Counted from the stretch's first letter, positions 24,150 to 35,839 are shown. The stretch: DNA of 64,000 bases from Spizellomyces punctatus DAOM BR117 (GCF_000182565.1 NW_015971539.1:124001-188000), one strand, 5' to 3'. Notes: generated from the sequence alone by a model not told the origin. Made by a program: numbers and translations.

Positions 24150-25807
24150 TGAAGAAATTACGACCGATAAGATATACTTATTGTAATTGTCATGTAGCAT
24201 GGTGTTTAATCCGTGCCCATCCCGACTGCAATCAACTCGGGCCCTGTACTTGGCATGCTGAACAGGAGACCTTCCAAGAGCGACTGGTTTTTAGATCTTT
24301 AAAAATCTACTGGCGCGAACACAGATGTTGATATGAGTAGATATCTATGGTTTGGATAGATTGCTGGTATCAGTTTTGGAACATTCGTGAGGAAAAGAAA
24401 CTAACCCTACTATTGGGTCATGGATCTTTTCATCAGACCCTTCTATTCATATCATTAAAAAAAATAAATCCATCGTTCCTTGTCCCATTATATGTTGTGG
24501 CATGTTTGATTCATCAAGCGTATGTCACCCATATTCTTTATGGCTTTCCAGTTACGCCTTTCAGCCCAATGGCCAAACGATGACTTTTTACCTGTCATCT
24601 CGGACGGAATTGGGCGCCTTGTGCTGAACTGAACTTGCCAATCAGCTCCATGCATATTAACAACATATTGACAAGGCTCAAGACGGTGGAGAGGATCATG
24701 GATGAAGATCTTGCAGACCATTTCGAGTCCATTAGATTTTTGATAGATTCTATTGTAGTATCTAATAAAGAGCAAGCCTTTATCTTTGGGGTCGCTTCAT
24801 GTCAACGATTAAGCGAATCTCACACTCGACGTTTCGCGGAATCCTTCAGACGTCATGGTCGGGTCATATTGCCTTTCGGACATTTTAAGCATGTCGCGGT
24901 ATGTAATTAAATACTGGATCTTTGCAAAATCATTGGGTCAGCAGCCATCAAAGAGATGAGGATCTGTAAGCCACATTTAACGATAACACACACATTGATC
25001 TCATCTTTTGCTTCCAAGTAGATCTAATATTGCCAACTGGGATTTCAAACAAGGTTCGCTCTTGTGACAACTCGCGATCTTTCATCAACTGCTGCCAAGG
25101 TATAAGAATACAAGGATATGTTGTTTTTGGCCCGAGGTATTTCAAAAGCCGTGCACGTTCTACTTTTGAGGATCGCCGTGTCGCGACAGTCCTTTCTTGC
25201 GTCATTTGTTTTGCTTTTTGAGGATCTTCTTTGTTTTTCCTTCCATTTGCTATTGCTTTGCTATTGCTTTCCTATTGCTTTCCTATTGCCTTTAACGCGC
25301 TTGTTGAAATGCGTCATGACGTGTGCATTTGATTGGCTACTTGCATCTCTCGTGGGAAAGGCGAGCAAACGAACGTGAGCGCTGATCCCTTCCGCCATCT
25401 GCCCATTTCCCAAATTACAATACCTTTTTGACCCGCATTTCCCTATTTTTATTTTTTGATTCTCTCCCGGCAAACAGCTCACACTGGCTGGCGAAAAGCA
25501 TAAAGAGCTCCCGTCCCCCACGCCCCCCTTCCCTTTTTTCCCCATCCGCAGCGGATCCCACCCAGTTATCACATGCGCCCACATTACGCTGCCCTCTACT
25601 ATTTATTCCACAATCTAGTAGATCCCACGACCATTACAAAGAGGAACTGCCCAAAAGTCCTAGCATTGCTTCTTGCTTCCGTTTACCTATTTCCGTTTCC
25701 CCCGTCGCTCCTACGTAGAACCGCTGGCTTGATTCATCGCGTTCACCTCCACCGCACCCGAGATACCCAATCCGTATACCCAATAGTATCAACAACACTT
25801 TTTCATA
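24150..25807. other. Intergenic region
   Basis: This 1.65 kb upstream of the SET-like gene is AT-rich at its left end. Around 24.5-24.9 kb all frames on both strands are briefly open (for example 24635-24910 plus, 91 codons), but no motif or splice partner supports a gene. A four-unit 11-bp repeat lies at 25246-25289, and pyrimidine-rich sequence precedes the SET-like start. Confidence 0.5.
25246..25289. repeat. Four tandem 11-bp units
   Basis: Two copies of TTTGCTATTGC are followed by two copies of TTTCCTATTGC. It is an ordinary minisatellite about 520 bp upstream of the SET-like gene. Confidence 0.9.
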
Positions 25808-28207
25808 ATGGCCAATGCACCGTCCGCGGATCAAATGGTGGAGGCCCTAGATCGATTTTATCTGGAATGGGCCAACGCAAACAATATCGATGTGAACGCT
25901 GCTCTCTTTTGCAGCCCGGCCCGTCGAAGCATAACGATCGACGAAAACGAAATCATCGAACCAGGTGCCCGACTGTTGTCAATTCCTCTTCGTGCTGCTC
26001 TTTCTGCGTGGGGCCCTGGTCACGAAGAGGAAGCCGCCTTCGATATGTGGCTCACGACAGTGCAAGACAGATGCGATACCCGACGCCAACGGGTGCCGCT
26101 TATCGAAGGGTTTGGAGCTGTGCAAGCCGTCATCATGCGGCTCTTATTCCATCTGTCTCTCGAGATGGAATCACGATTCGCACCATGGCTCGCGACCTTG
26201 CGAGTGTTTCCGGTCTACCGGGAATTTCCACCAGACCCACGGTATCTGGGACTGTTTATCCCAAATCTAACACCGGACGAGCGAACGGAACTCCGCGGTA
26301 CATCGTTGCAGGTCATGGCCGACTGCAACGAGGAGATTTCAGAAATGTACCGGTTGACCAAAATCCTGGTGGAGGACGCCAGGCAGATGATTGGTGGATT
26401 TTCCTTCCGCCATTATTACTCTACAAACACCATCACCCAACCCGTCCGCAAAGAGGATCCCGACTTCGATCCAGACGGATTCACGTACGATCTCTTCAAG
26501 CGCGCTCTATGGCTAGTATTTCGCACAGGCTATCACGTCAATGCATTAAAGGGCAAGTTCCAGTCGGTTGCGGCTCAGTTTGCGCAACCGAGTTGGTCGT
26601 GGGAAAATATGGGCAAGCCATGTCATCACCTATACCTGATACCCCTGTTTGAATGCCTGCAACCCCAAGCCGATAGAGCAACGGCTTTTGTAAAGCCGAC
26701 GCGCGAAGAGATTGTAATCCCCAACCCCCGGAGAAGATCAAGCGCTTCCAGCGATGGCACTGCCAAGCATGCAGCGCCCGTTCTACCAGATCCGACCAAT
26801 GAGCCGTACGGTGAGTATCATCGATATTATCATACGATCATTATTCCGTATCCGCTGATACATTCCGACTGGTAGAGCCCGAGTACAGCGTCGTAACGGG
26901 CGTCGTGATCAACGTTCACGCGGCAAACCGGCTTATTCAGCGCCAAAGGCTGACCATTCATGGCCTGAACCATGTAATCAACACCGCCGATATGCTCAAA
27001 GCATATGGTACCATGGATGGCAGCCGCTTTGAATCCTTTGCGATACCCAGTGCAATTGTCGATCGGTCTATTCGACTGCATTTGGGAGGGCCCTCTGCGG
27101 TCGAGTATTCTGCCAAGGGTAAGGCTCCTGCCACTTTTAACCAGGACCTTTATGCTTTGGCTAGGCAACAGTTGCATTATCGCGGGTACTGGCCAGAGCC
27201 GCAAGAAGAGTTCCAGGTTACATGCCGGATCATGGAAAATCCCCACCTGATAACGTAAGTTTATGACTTGTCATTGTTTGTGCCATACCTCGAGTTTGTT
27301 GATGGACTGATTTCTCTGTACCGCTTTTTTTCTCGTTCCACTTGTCAGCTGCGTGGTGGTCGCCCTCATGTCCCATGAGGAGCTCGAAAAGTGGGCTTGC
27401 AAACCTTGCAGTTTCGACTATGGCTGGTTGAAGAGTCAAGCGGAGACACCTGGCGGTATGCAATATGATCGATGTTGCACCATTGCCGAGATACTGGGAT
27501 CGATCATCTTTGAGAGGCTTGCAGCTATACCGAGCAACGACAACCATGATTCCGCCATCATGAACCGCTGCCAAGCGATGCGGACGTGGGATCATAAGAA
27601 GCTGCAGCGTGAGAAGCTTGAGCAATTGCGGAGGGCGGCAGAGGACGTTTTGGATGAGCGAGATGGACGCGACGGCGAGCGGACATCACAAGGTCGACCG
27701 CCGGGTGCATCGAATGGTCATTCACGCCCGCGTGCGCCAAGCAGCAACCTTTCTGATAGCCCACGCAAGCGGAAGCGGGGCCAAGAAGGGGAGACATTAA
27801 GCGGCGAGTCCCGATCGGCGATTCCAAAAGATGATAGCGGGGCCTCACCGCCAAAGACACGGAAGCTGAATGGTGGAGGCGACTCACCCACCACCGCAAG
27901 AACTCCCGTCCGAAGCAAGCGTCACGCTAGGTCCTGCCCATCTACCCCGCCCTCTGGGGGTTCATCATCGTCGTCGTCTGGGTCAAAAAAGCGTGGTCGA
28001 TCAGCCAGTGACGACGAAACTCAGTCATCCTCACCCGAAAAGCGCCGAAAATCAGCCTCGTCGCTCCCACTCTTTGACCCGTTTGCAGATTTCCGTCGAT
28101 GGTGGACCTACGGCAAAGAGATGGCCGTCCTTTTTCGGTGGCGGGAGCGCGTAGCTTTGCAGCATGCTCTCAGCCACCTTCAAAGAGATGCTACAAAAGC
28201 TGCTTGA
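25808..28207 (+). CDS. SET-domain (Rubisco-methyltransferase-like) protein with eroded catalytic motifs
   Basis: Exons 25808-26810, 26876-27254 and 27349-28207 give about 746 residues. The N-terminal part follows the RKM/SETD6/Rubisco-LSMT pattern: FYLEWANANNIDV, EPGARLLSIPLRAAL, then GAVQAVIMRLLFHLSLEMES and FAPWLATLR. The position of the family's P-x-x-D-x-x-N-H motif reads PLFECLQP, so the Asn-His needed for AdoMet and substrate binding is gone, and the SRxF motif is replaced (FRTGYHV). The segment INTADMLKAYGTMDG matches the usual LLxxYGF helix. The C-terminal 250 residues are basic, Ser-rich and disordered with NLS-like KRKRG. I infer a pseudoenzyme. The 3' end is ambiguous: an alternative 61-nt intron (28102-28162) leads into another frame with a coiled, acidic tail. 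Confidence 0.72.
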
Positions 28208-30050
28208 TCGGACGGCGGCCTTGTTGGAGGACCTGGTCCACCATGAGCAAAATGAGGATGCTGACGGGGAGGAGGAAGAGGGCAGTGGCACGGAGGATGG
28301 GAGGAAGAGGGGACAGAGGTGGCAGAGAGTGAGTGGGAGACGGGTCATGGGAGTGATAGTGAAGTTGAGGATGAGGAGGTTGCGGATGTGGGGTTGGATG
28401 AGGGGGAGGAGATGTAATATCAAGATTCAAAAGAGGAGGATAATGGACCAGTGCGCGGATTTAAAGAAAGGGGAAAGGCAAAGTGGGGATTTTGGGAGAA
28501 ATGGGAGGGTACACACACACACAAGTTGTGTATTTGCTTGTTTTTTTTTTTGATTATTCTTTTGTGTTGTTTTGGCGAAGAGGTTGTACATAAATATTCA
28601 TTTTGCATTTTGGGGGGGTTTGTTATGGCGAAAACATCCTTTGCAATATTGTCATGCAAAAACTTGGATCTGGGCTCATAACGAGCGGAAGATGTTCAAA
28701 ATACCCAGAAAAGGAATTTGTTTGGATAGGCTGGAGGGCACAAGGTCTCTGTTCAAATCCGAGATGGAGGTCCCAGCCAATGTGATTCTTGCAGGGCACC
28801 AAAATCTTTTTGCTTATCCCGAATTCATTAAAAGCAAAGATGCGCATTGGGTCAACACTGGTCAACACTACCGAGGGTTGGTAATATCAAGTATTTTTAA
28901 AGGGTCATTGCCGACGAGTGCAACTTTCATGAATAAAACGTAGAAATGCAAGAAAACGGGGATATCCTGACTAGGCAACCAGGGACACCTAGTAGATTCA
29001 TTTCCATTTTCTTGCACTCTGCTTCACTTTATAATCCCTTATCTTCCCGTATATATAATTCTTTGTCTTGTTCATTGCATGCTTTATTTACAAAAGTGTT
29101 TTATGATTGAAAGTTTTAATTACTTGATTCTTTGTTGTGAATCGACACGTTGTGGTTGGGATACCGTTCTTTTAGCGACAATACCCAAATCCGATACCAC
29201 CACATAAGACGAATCTATGTATATAATTATCGAAAGTGGGGGAGACATGGAGCCATTCAATATATATTCAAATGTGTTGCATCTTGAGTATTTTTGTCTA
29301 TTTGCAAAAAAAAAAAAACGAAACATCTCTTGGGAAGCTGCTACCAGTGTCAAAGAATTATGCTTTTAAGTGGCGTGGCATCTTATAAACGTCAGCCATA
29401 CATACGCGACGATCGTCTAGTGGTTCCGCCTTTTGCAGAAAACAACATGCAAAAACTATATATCCTTGCAAAAGTAAAAAACGTGGTTGCCAGTGCAAAC
29501 GACCATGAGGTTGCGGGTAATGAATACATTAAATCAATAACTTACAAACCTTGCGTAAATACCATGGATATTCCAATTGTATTGAGAAAAAAGCGAGTAA
29601 CAGTATCAAAAGACAATTTCCATATATTCTCTACCCAAACACCCAACAACATCAAAAGATCCTCTGCCCGCAAGAGTCCAAAACCCGAAGCCCCATCGGA
29701 GTTTAAACAACACGCATAAACAAGTATTGATTATGTCAGCGTGCAAGATGGGGCCATAATGTGTATATGAAGGAGGCGAAGGAATCAATTTTTGAACAAA
29801 ACACAAAACTAGATAGCTCAGCTTCTTGCCCTCAGCCTCTCGTCCCAGATTTTTTATAAAGAGCAAGTGAATTGTTTGTGGTTTGTGAAGGTTCATCCTC
29901 CTCTTCCACCTTCTTGAGCTTTGGTAGGTTTCATTTGGCGGCGGGATTTTCGTCGGGTTTTGTTAACCTCGCTTTTTCAAACTAGGATCTATATCTCTTT
30001 TTTGAAAAACACAAGTTTTGAAATAAAAAAAAAAAACAACAACAACAACC
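28208..30050. other. Intergenic region with residual acidic open frame
   Basis: The first 210 bp may still encode the tail of the SET-like protein (see finding at 28083-28417). The rest is AT-rich with short CA and T runs (28510-28550) and an A-run at 29307. A 141-codon frame at 29294-29719 starts without ATG and shows no motif, so it is not called. Confidence 0.5.
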
Positions 30051-30705
30051 ATGCAAGCCCAACCTCAAATGACGACTGTTCAACCCGGGTACGCCCCCCA
30101 ACCCGTCGCAGGGGCCGCTCCCGGTCAAACCAACGTAAATACGACACATCGTTCTAACAACGCGCTTAAAATGATAGTCATGTACTAATGGATAATGTTG
30201 TTTTAGGTTGTCGTTGTCACTCAAGTTGTCCAGCGCCCACCAAAAGATTGGTCTCACAGTCTCTTTGACTGTTTCGGAGACTTTGGAACGTGCTGTTTGG
30301 CGTGCTTGGCGCCCTGTTATGTCTATGCTACAAACAAACAATCTATGAACAAGAATGATGGATGCTGTGGGGTAAGTAGTCTTTTTACGTAGTTTGTAAA
30401 ACACACGGATCTTGATCATCTTTTTTTTGGCTAGGACTGCTTCATGTACTATTGCGCCGCGCAATGCGGATGCGGACCTTGTATCGGATCAGGTGGCCGT
30501 GCGAGCGTTCGGAGCAAGTACAACATTACTGGCGACTCTTGCTCAGATTTCGTAAGTTTTCAAAAGGATTTTTTTTGTATTCTATCGTTAATGTGGTTGG
30601 CTAAAACATTGACTTTTGTAGTGTGCGCACTGCTTCTGCGTCCCTTGTGCTCTTACCCAAGAGAAGCGTGAGATTGATGGCATGATTGCAACTGGAATGA
30701 ACTAG
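30051..30705 (+). CDS. PLAC8 Cys-rich membrane protein
   Basis: Four exons, 30051-30134, 30207-30371, 30435-30551 and 30622-30705, give 149 residues with all introns in phase 0 (63-72 nt). The Gln/Pro/Ala-rich N-terminus precedes the PLAC8 domain: DWSHSLFDCFGDFGTCC, then CLACLAPCYVYATN, CCGDCFMYYCAAQCG, and CAHCFCVPCALTQEKREID. The CCLACLAPC block is the family's CC-x4-CPC-type motif with Ala-Pro variation. Members are small plasma-membrane or secreted proteins affecting ion transport and cell size in plants and fungi; the exact role is not shown here. The start directly follows an A-rich CAACAACAACAACC leader. Boundaries are well supported by splice sites and phase. Confidence 0.93.
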
Positions 30706-31337
30706 AGTGACCGGTTCACTCTTTTTTTGTGTTTGTATGCTCCAATATAATAAAAGAAAAAGTTTTGTATGCTTGAATAGAATTAAACAATAAAAACACT
30801 TTGGCGGGGCTTGCGATGTGATGGATATCCAATGACGGATATCCATCACTGGTCAACCCTGCGAGTAGTTTTGTCTCATCAAAACTTGCCGCCTTAATGA
30901 TGGAGTCTACTTTTTGATATCGTTAATTTGCAAAGCCGCCAAGAATCTACTCCTCTTATGATCATGGGCACCAAGTCCAAAGTAACACTGACAGTCCTGT
31001 AACTCGTTTGCAACTCTACAAGCTTATTTCAAAAGACCTGGTAAATAACATTTTAAATTCTGTGTTTGGCAACTTGCATCATTTTGCAACTCAATCAGAG
31101 TATACTTGTTTTTCATTACATGCCATCCATCCAGAAAACATGATGAAGGTCAACAGAACAATCTCCCGCAAAGAAACAACCCACTCGGGATCCTCACAAA
31201 ACATCCCCAACACGCCCAGCTTCTTTGGAACGCAGCAGTATGAAAAAGAAAAAAGAAATACCAACATATTCATGCTCGTCCAGCAATATATTTCAAAAGT
31301 ATATTTACAAAAACGATAGTACAACAGGAATGTGCAT

Positions 31338-31754
31338 TTACACCTTGTTGTCAGTCTCAGTCTCATGTCTGTGCTCGTGCATCATCTTTCTCTGCATATC
31401 AAATGTGAGCAAAAAGGACTTTTAGAAAAAACAGCTCGAGCCGCACAAAGGCGCCCCTACCTTTTCCTCAACCTTGTCCACCTCACGCTTGGCCATCTCT
31501 CTCCTTTCTTCTATGAAATGCTCGTGCCGTTGGTCGGCCGTCAGATGGGACGCCAGGTGATGAGAGTGTTCAGTGTGGTGGATGGCGGCAGTGTGGAGGT
31601 GGGGGAGGGGGGGAGGAGGCGAAGGGGTGCGGAGCGGATCCTTTTCCGGCATGTGAAGAGTTATAGTAGATTGAAAGTTGCTACGGGTGAGGTACTGATC
31701 ACCTTCCGGGTGAGCTTTGTCATTTCTAGAGGCCAAAATCCTCTTACGCGACAT
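31338..31754 (-). CDS. Small His/Glu/Arg-rich protein, unknown
   Basis: Exons 31754-31461 and 31391-31338 give 115 residues. An in-frame stop lies just upstream of the ATG, the intron (69 nt, GTAGGG donor, TATGCAG acceptor) is in phase 0, and the second exon continues the same charged helical composition (RKMMHEHRHE) before a stop. Residues 40-60 are Pro/His-rich (TPSPPPPLPHLHTAAIHHTE) and 70-110 look like a single amphipathic helix (ERREMAKREVDKVEEK). I recognise no family. It lies convergent to the PLAC8 gene and about 180 bp downstream of the GATA gene on the same strand. It could still be a chance ORF, but the composition change at the splice site argues against that. Confidence 0.5.
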
Positions 31755-31937
31755 GACAAGGGCCTGACTCACTGACTCTGAACCGAGTCATTCAAAAATA
31801 ATGGGAAAAGAAAAATATTGCCATGCTGATACAGGTATATATTTGCCAAAATAACCCAAAATAACCAAAAATAATAATAATAATTTTACAAGAGAAAAAT
31901 GATATACAGGAAATGCAAGTGTGAGACTGCAACCACC

Positions 31938-33224
31938 TCATTCAGTGGCCGACAACCTCTCCCGCAAAATCTCAACTTGCTGCTCCAAAGCCTTCAAAAG
32001 AGTAGCCGCCTCTGAACTCGACATGGCCTTGACCTGCTCCCGGAACGCGGCATGCTCAGATTCCGACAAGGGTTCGGGTGACATGCATACGCGGATCGGA
32101 GAGGCGGCAGTGACTTGTCGCTTGGACTCTGATTCGTCTGATGTGTAGCCAGAATCTGTGCGTTGGCGCTTGCGATTCGCAAGGTCGGACGCAGAAGAGG
32201 GGGACAGGGGAGAGGTGGAAATGTGAATCGATGGGAATACGTGTGGTACTTGCGCTTGTTGGGTTTGTGGGGATGCGATTGGCTGTTGTTGTGCGGGTGC
32301 TGGAATCTGAGACGTGACGCGGGGAATAGGCACACGGTCGGTGGTGCTAGAGTTGAGCAAGTTGGCCGGGTTGGCGGGAATGACAATCGGCGCCACGCTT
32401 GTGCGACGGTTCGCGCGATCGATAATGTTGACGGGACGCATGCGGTGATTGGTCTTGAGGTACAGACCACACGCGTTGCAAATGGGTTGTCCGCCGTCAG
32501 GCGTTCGTCGCCACAAGGGTGTCTTTGTCGTCCCGCAGTTCACACACACATTGAAGCGTTGATGTCGCTTTTGCGCTTTCGCATCGTCTGACGCCAAAGT
32601 AGATGCGGAAGAGCCAAATAGAGTCGCAGCGGACGCTCCAGGAGACGCATTTGCAAATTGTTGCGCTTGCACTTGCTGTTGAATGGCAAGCGCAATGGTT
32701 GCAGCCGTTGTCGCGGCCGAATCCAAGCAGTGCGCTTCCAGAGTCTCTGCCGATTTTGCTGCAATCGGAGCCAAAGGGGGACTCAACGGGCTAAACATAA
32801 CGTGCTGTGAAAGGGTATTGGGAGCAGGTGTAGGAGAAGGGGCCAATGCGGTTTCTTGCAGTGGCGATGGCGAGGGAGATCCGTGTTCAGAACCAGCAGA
32901 CTGTGACAGGGAATCTTGCGATGCAGTGTCATCAGAGCTCTGCTCCTCGCTGTCCAACTTGTAATCCTGCTGAGACGCACTGCATGCGTCGCTCAGAGAC
33001 ATGTCGCCCGAGAACCAATCCAAATTTCCCGTCAAATCAAACGTCTCTGAAAAGGGCGTCGTCAAGTACATGTCGAGAGGATCCATCGCCCCTACGGGGC
33101 TCTGCGGTGGAGACTGCTGCTTGTCGCGCTGAGGGGACCATGTATCATCCAATGCACCGCCGAGGGTATTCAGGTCCACCAGCATAAATGGGTTGAAAAA
33201 CGTTCCTTCCAGGGTAGCTGCCAT
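31938..33224 (-). CDS. GATA-type zinc-finger transcription factor
   Basis: A single exon of 428 residues. The one GATA finger is near residue 229 ([18 protein letters not shown], then [17 protein letters not shown]), binding GATA sites in promoters. The spacing is C-x2-C-x18-C-x2-C; the nitrogen-regulator (AreA) type has 17, while white-collar and plant types have 18. The residues before it are acidic Ser/Pro/Gln-rich and likely an activation region; after the finger there is an ANRRTSV basic tail, an NLS-like [10 protein letters not shown] and a short C-terminal coiled coil ([16 protein letters not shown]). Nitrogen, iron or light regulation cannot be chosen from this. The first ATG lies 115 bp downstream of a TATA box. 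Confidence 0.93.
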   Translation of the reverse strand: MAATLEGTFFNPFMLVDLNTLGGALDDTWSPQRDKQQSPPQSPVGAMDPLDMYLTTPFSETFDLTGNLDWFSGDMSLSDACSASQQDYKLDSEEQSSDDTASQDSLSQSAGSEHGSPSPSPLQETALAPSPTPAPNTLSQHVMFSPLSPPLAPIAAKSAETLEAHCLDSAATTAATIALAIQQQVQAQQFANASPGASAATLFGSSASTLASDDAKAQKRHQRFNVCVNCGTTKTPLWRRTPDGGQPICNACGLYLKTNHRMRPVNIIDRANRRTSVAPIVIPANPANLLNSSTTDRVPIPRVTSQIPAPAQQQPIASPQTQQAQVPHVFPSIHISTSPLSPSSASDLANRKRQRTDSGYTSDESESKRQVTAASPIRVCMSPEPLSESEHAAFREQVKAMSSSEAATLLKALEQQVEILRERLSATE

Positions 33225-33336
33225 GATCTTTTTTTGTTGAGGGTATCGTTATCTTGCTTTTTTCAACAAAATGCTTGCCCACTGCCCAAGAAACAAAAAA
33301 GAAAAACCACAACGGGGGGGAAATTTCCCACTAGCT

Positions 33337-33350
33337 CGCTTTTTATAATC
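33337..33350 (-). promoter_or_regulatory. TATA box of the GATA gene
   Basis: On the minus strand the string is GATTATAAAAAGCG, 115 bp upstream of the ATG. It shares the TTATAAAAAG core with other promoters in this window. Confidence 0.7.
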
Positions 33351-34487
33351 CTCTTAATAACCCCCCCAAACGTCTTTTACCCCAGCCCAAAATCCGTTCT
33401 CCCGGGCCTTTCCTTGCGGGGTGGACCGTCTCCCAACCTTTTTTTCAGACGCTTTGCTGGCGAGTCCTTCCGAACGCGCAAAAAACTATTTTTTTTTTCT
33501 TTCACATGCGTTGCTTTTTTTTCTGCCGTGACCGTGGGAGACGGGAGACAAAAGTAGAACCGATCCAATGGGAACTGTTTCACGTGATGTGTGACATCGC
33601 GTGAGAAGAAATATTTCCTCTTGATAAGATCTATTGTTAACCATGGAGTGAGATCCGGTTCTACGGTAGCGCTTATCTCTGCATCCTTGATCAGAATATT
33701 GATCTTGGTAGCCAATCAGATGCGATTAAAGTGAGATGACGAGAGTGATGTGGATGACTGTGGAGCGTACGACATGCGCGTTCCAAAAGTTACCCGTGGA
33801 ATTTTTTAAACGCCGCATCAGACAACCTTCGCCCCTCTTTTCCTCCACCACCGAAAATGGTAAGAATTTATTATTGGCTGGCAGAATTGACAATTGGTTT
33901 TTGGCCGAGAGGAAAAAACAAGGGTCCAAAAACATTGTGAGAAAACTAATGATTTTAAATTGCTTACGTCCATATGGCAATGACTTGCAAGTCCAAAGGG
34001 CAATGCAGATGGCAATGTAAATGGCAAATGTACAGAAGGCAAATGCAAATATGGCAAATGCAAATGGCAATGCAGTAGTAAAAAAGCCCAAACTGCAAGG
34101 CGATCGACAAGCCATCCAATGCTAAAAGCGCACATGAAAAAGTGTGGAGCAATGCAAATCCCACAAGAAGGGGGATCCCCACAGCGTGGAGAAGGGTACG
34201 CGCTCCCCTCCACAAAAACAAAGGGATGCCACATGCGCTGTGCTTCAAGTTGCTTGCTCTCACATGCCAGCTGGAGACATGCTTGTATCACGCTCTATCA
34301 CGTGAAATTCAACCAATCACGCGCTGACAATGGCGTGATGAATTCATATATCTAAATATGGATAGATGAGATGCTTTATCAAAAGTTTCTTGATATCTTT
34401 GACTTGTGTTATCAGCGACTCTCAAAGGGAAGGGCAAACGACGACGACGAACGACAACGGCAACGGACGGCGAATTGTGGGGAGGAT
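33351..34487. other. Intergenic region between divergent genes
   Basis: This 1.1 kb lies between the GATA factor (leftward) and the MET1-like gene (rightward). It contains an imperfect short repeat of ATGGCAA/ATGCAA units at 33973-34075. Overlapping short frames on both strands derive from that repeat and are not genes. Confidence 0.5.
33973..34075. repeat. Imperfect ATGGCAA/ATGCAA microsatellite-like tract
   Basis: About ten irregular units of ATGGCAA, ATGCAA and GGCAAATG occupy this tract. It is a slipped simple repeat without coding pattern. Confidence 0.8.
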
Positions 34488-34496
34488 TATAAATAG
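34487..34496 (+). promoter_or_regulatory. TATA box of the MET1-like gene
   Basis: The string TTATAAATAG lies 78 bp upstream of the ATG at 34574, a distance suiting a short leader. Confidence 0.7.
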
Positions 34497-34573
34497 GGCA
34501 ACGTTTGTCTCCTCCCTCACCTCATCTCTTTTTATTTTAACGTCTCCCACACTGGACAACGAGAAGGATCAGT

Positions 34574-35839
34574 ATGGACGTTTATCCACCCATACCAACG
34601 TCGCAGTCTCCACTCAAACTTGTTCTGCGCCCAACACTTCAACGTCAGTGTCTCGTCATTGGAGGCTCTCGCCTTGCGGCAGCCATCGTTCGGTCCGTTT
34701 TGGCTGCAAATGCTGTCGTCACACTGGTTTCGCAACGATTATGCAAGGAACTCGCCGTCCGGTCGGCCAGAGGAGAAGTAGGATGGTTGGAAAGACAGTT
34801 TGAGGAGAGAGACTTGATTGAAAAGGATTTGGTGTTTGTTGTCGATGAGGATCCCACATGCATTGTAGAGCGTTGCAGGCAGTCCCGGATATGGGTGTCT
34901 GCAGTTCGACATCCAGACTTGGGCGATTTCTCAATATCACATGAACCTGTTTCTGAACAAGACGATATTCCAACGCTCTCGGAACCATCGCAACCGCAAG
35001 CACCATCACGCACTCCCTCACCCGCACCACCAAGACTTCCTGGCAGTCTCACCCTCGTCGGCGCCGGCCCAGGATCGCCCGACCTCCTTACTCTCAAAGC
35101 CCTTACAGCTCTCAAAACAGCCGATCTCGTCGTCTCGGACCGCCTCGTTTCACCCGCCATCACCCGCCTCGTTACCTGCCCCATCCAGTTTGCCCGAAAA
35201 GTATGTGGAAGAGCCCGAGAAGCTCAAGACGAGATTTACAAATGGACATTGAATGCCGTAAAGGAAGGCAAAAACGTTGTGCGACTCAAGGGAGGCGATC
35301 CATTTGTGTTTGGACGAGGGGGAGAAGAAGTCTTGTTCTTTAGAAAGTGTGGAGTAGAATGTGTAGTCGTGCCGGGCATATCATCCAGTTTGGCCGCTCC
35401 TCTTTATGCCGGTATACCCGTCACGCATCGCGGCGTGGCTGACCAAGTCGTCATTGCGACCGGACGCAAAGAGGATGGGTCGGCGCCCACATATCCCCCA
35501 TATCATCCTCAGCGAACGTCCGTCTTTCTGATGGCCATGGGATGCATCGACAGATTGTCGAAGACGCTGGTTAAAGATTTGGGATACCCACCTGAATGTC
35601 CTGTGGCAGTCATTGAGAAGGCAACTTGTGAAGAGCAGCGAGTCGTAAAGGGAACGGTCGAGAGCATTGCTGGACTAGTATCTGGTTTGGGTATAACAAG
35701 TCATGCCACGTTGGTGGTGGGAGGTGTGGTCGAGGCCTTGGCGCCCGAAGAGGACGAATGGTCTGACGAACGCTCCAGTGTTACAGTGGATATGGATGTA
35801 GATGATACGTGGAGTTCTGCAACTGTCGTGAACGATTAA
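34574..35839 (+). CDS. MET1: Uroporphyrinogen-III C-methyltransferase (MET1-type)
   Basis: A single exon of 421 residues. It makes precorrin-2 from uroporphyrinogen III by two AdoMet methylations, the branch to siroheme used by sulfite reductase. Residues ~20-110 form a Rossmann-like domain (CLVIGGSRLAAAIVRSVL, VVTLVS) matching the precorrin-2 dehydrogenase part of CysG, followed by a Ser/Pro linker. Residues ~157-395 are the methyltransferase: LVGAGPGSPDLLTLKAL, VVSDRLV, VRLKGGDPFVFGRGGEE, VVVPGISSSLAAP, IPVTHRG. All key motifs are intact. The N-terminal domain lacks a clean GxGxxA and may be structural only. The ATG after the TATA box is used. It converges with the aldehyde dehydrogenase, with 76 bp between the two stop codons. 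Confidence 0.95.
   Translation: MDVYPPIPTSQSPLKLVLRPTLQRQCLVIGGSRLAAAIVRSVLAANAVVTLVSQRLCKELAVRSARGEVGWLERQFEERDLIEKDLVFVVDEDPTCIVERCRQSRIWVSAVRHPDLGDFSISHEPVSEQDDIPTLSEPSQPQAPSRTPSPAPPRLPGSLTLVGAGPGSPDLLTLKALTALKTADLVVSDRLVSPAITRLVTCPIQFARKVCGRAREAQDEIYKWTLNAVKEGKNVVRLKGGDPFVFGRGGEEVLFFRKCGVECVVVPGISSSLAAPLYAGIPVTHRGVADQVVIATGRKEDGSAPTYPPYHPQRTSVFLMAMGCIDRLSKTLVKDLGYPPECPVAVIEKATCEEQRVVKGTVESIAGLVSGLGITSHATLVVGGVVEALAPEEDEWSDERSSVTVDMDVDDTWSSATVVND

Noticed and set aside
25573-26652. Plus-strand 359-codon frame overlapping the SET-like gene
   Set aside because: Arg/Ser-rich shadow frame with no start context; the SET-like frame explains the conservation.
28741-28790. Possible tRNA-like B box near CTGTTCAAATCC
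   Set aside because: No acceptor stem, D-arm or anticodon arm can be formed around it.
29294-29719. 141-codon plus frame
   Set aside because: Starts without ATG, low-complexity Lys-rich and no splice partner; equal-length noise exists on the other strand.
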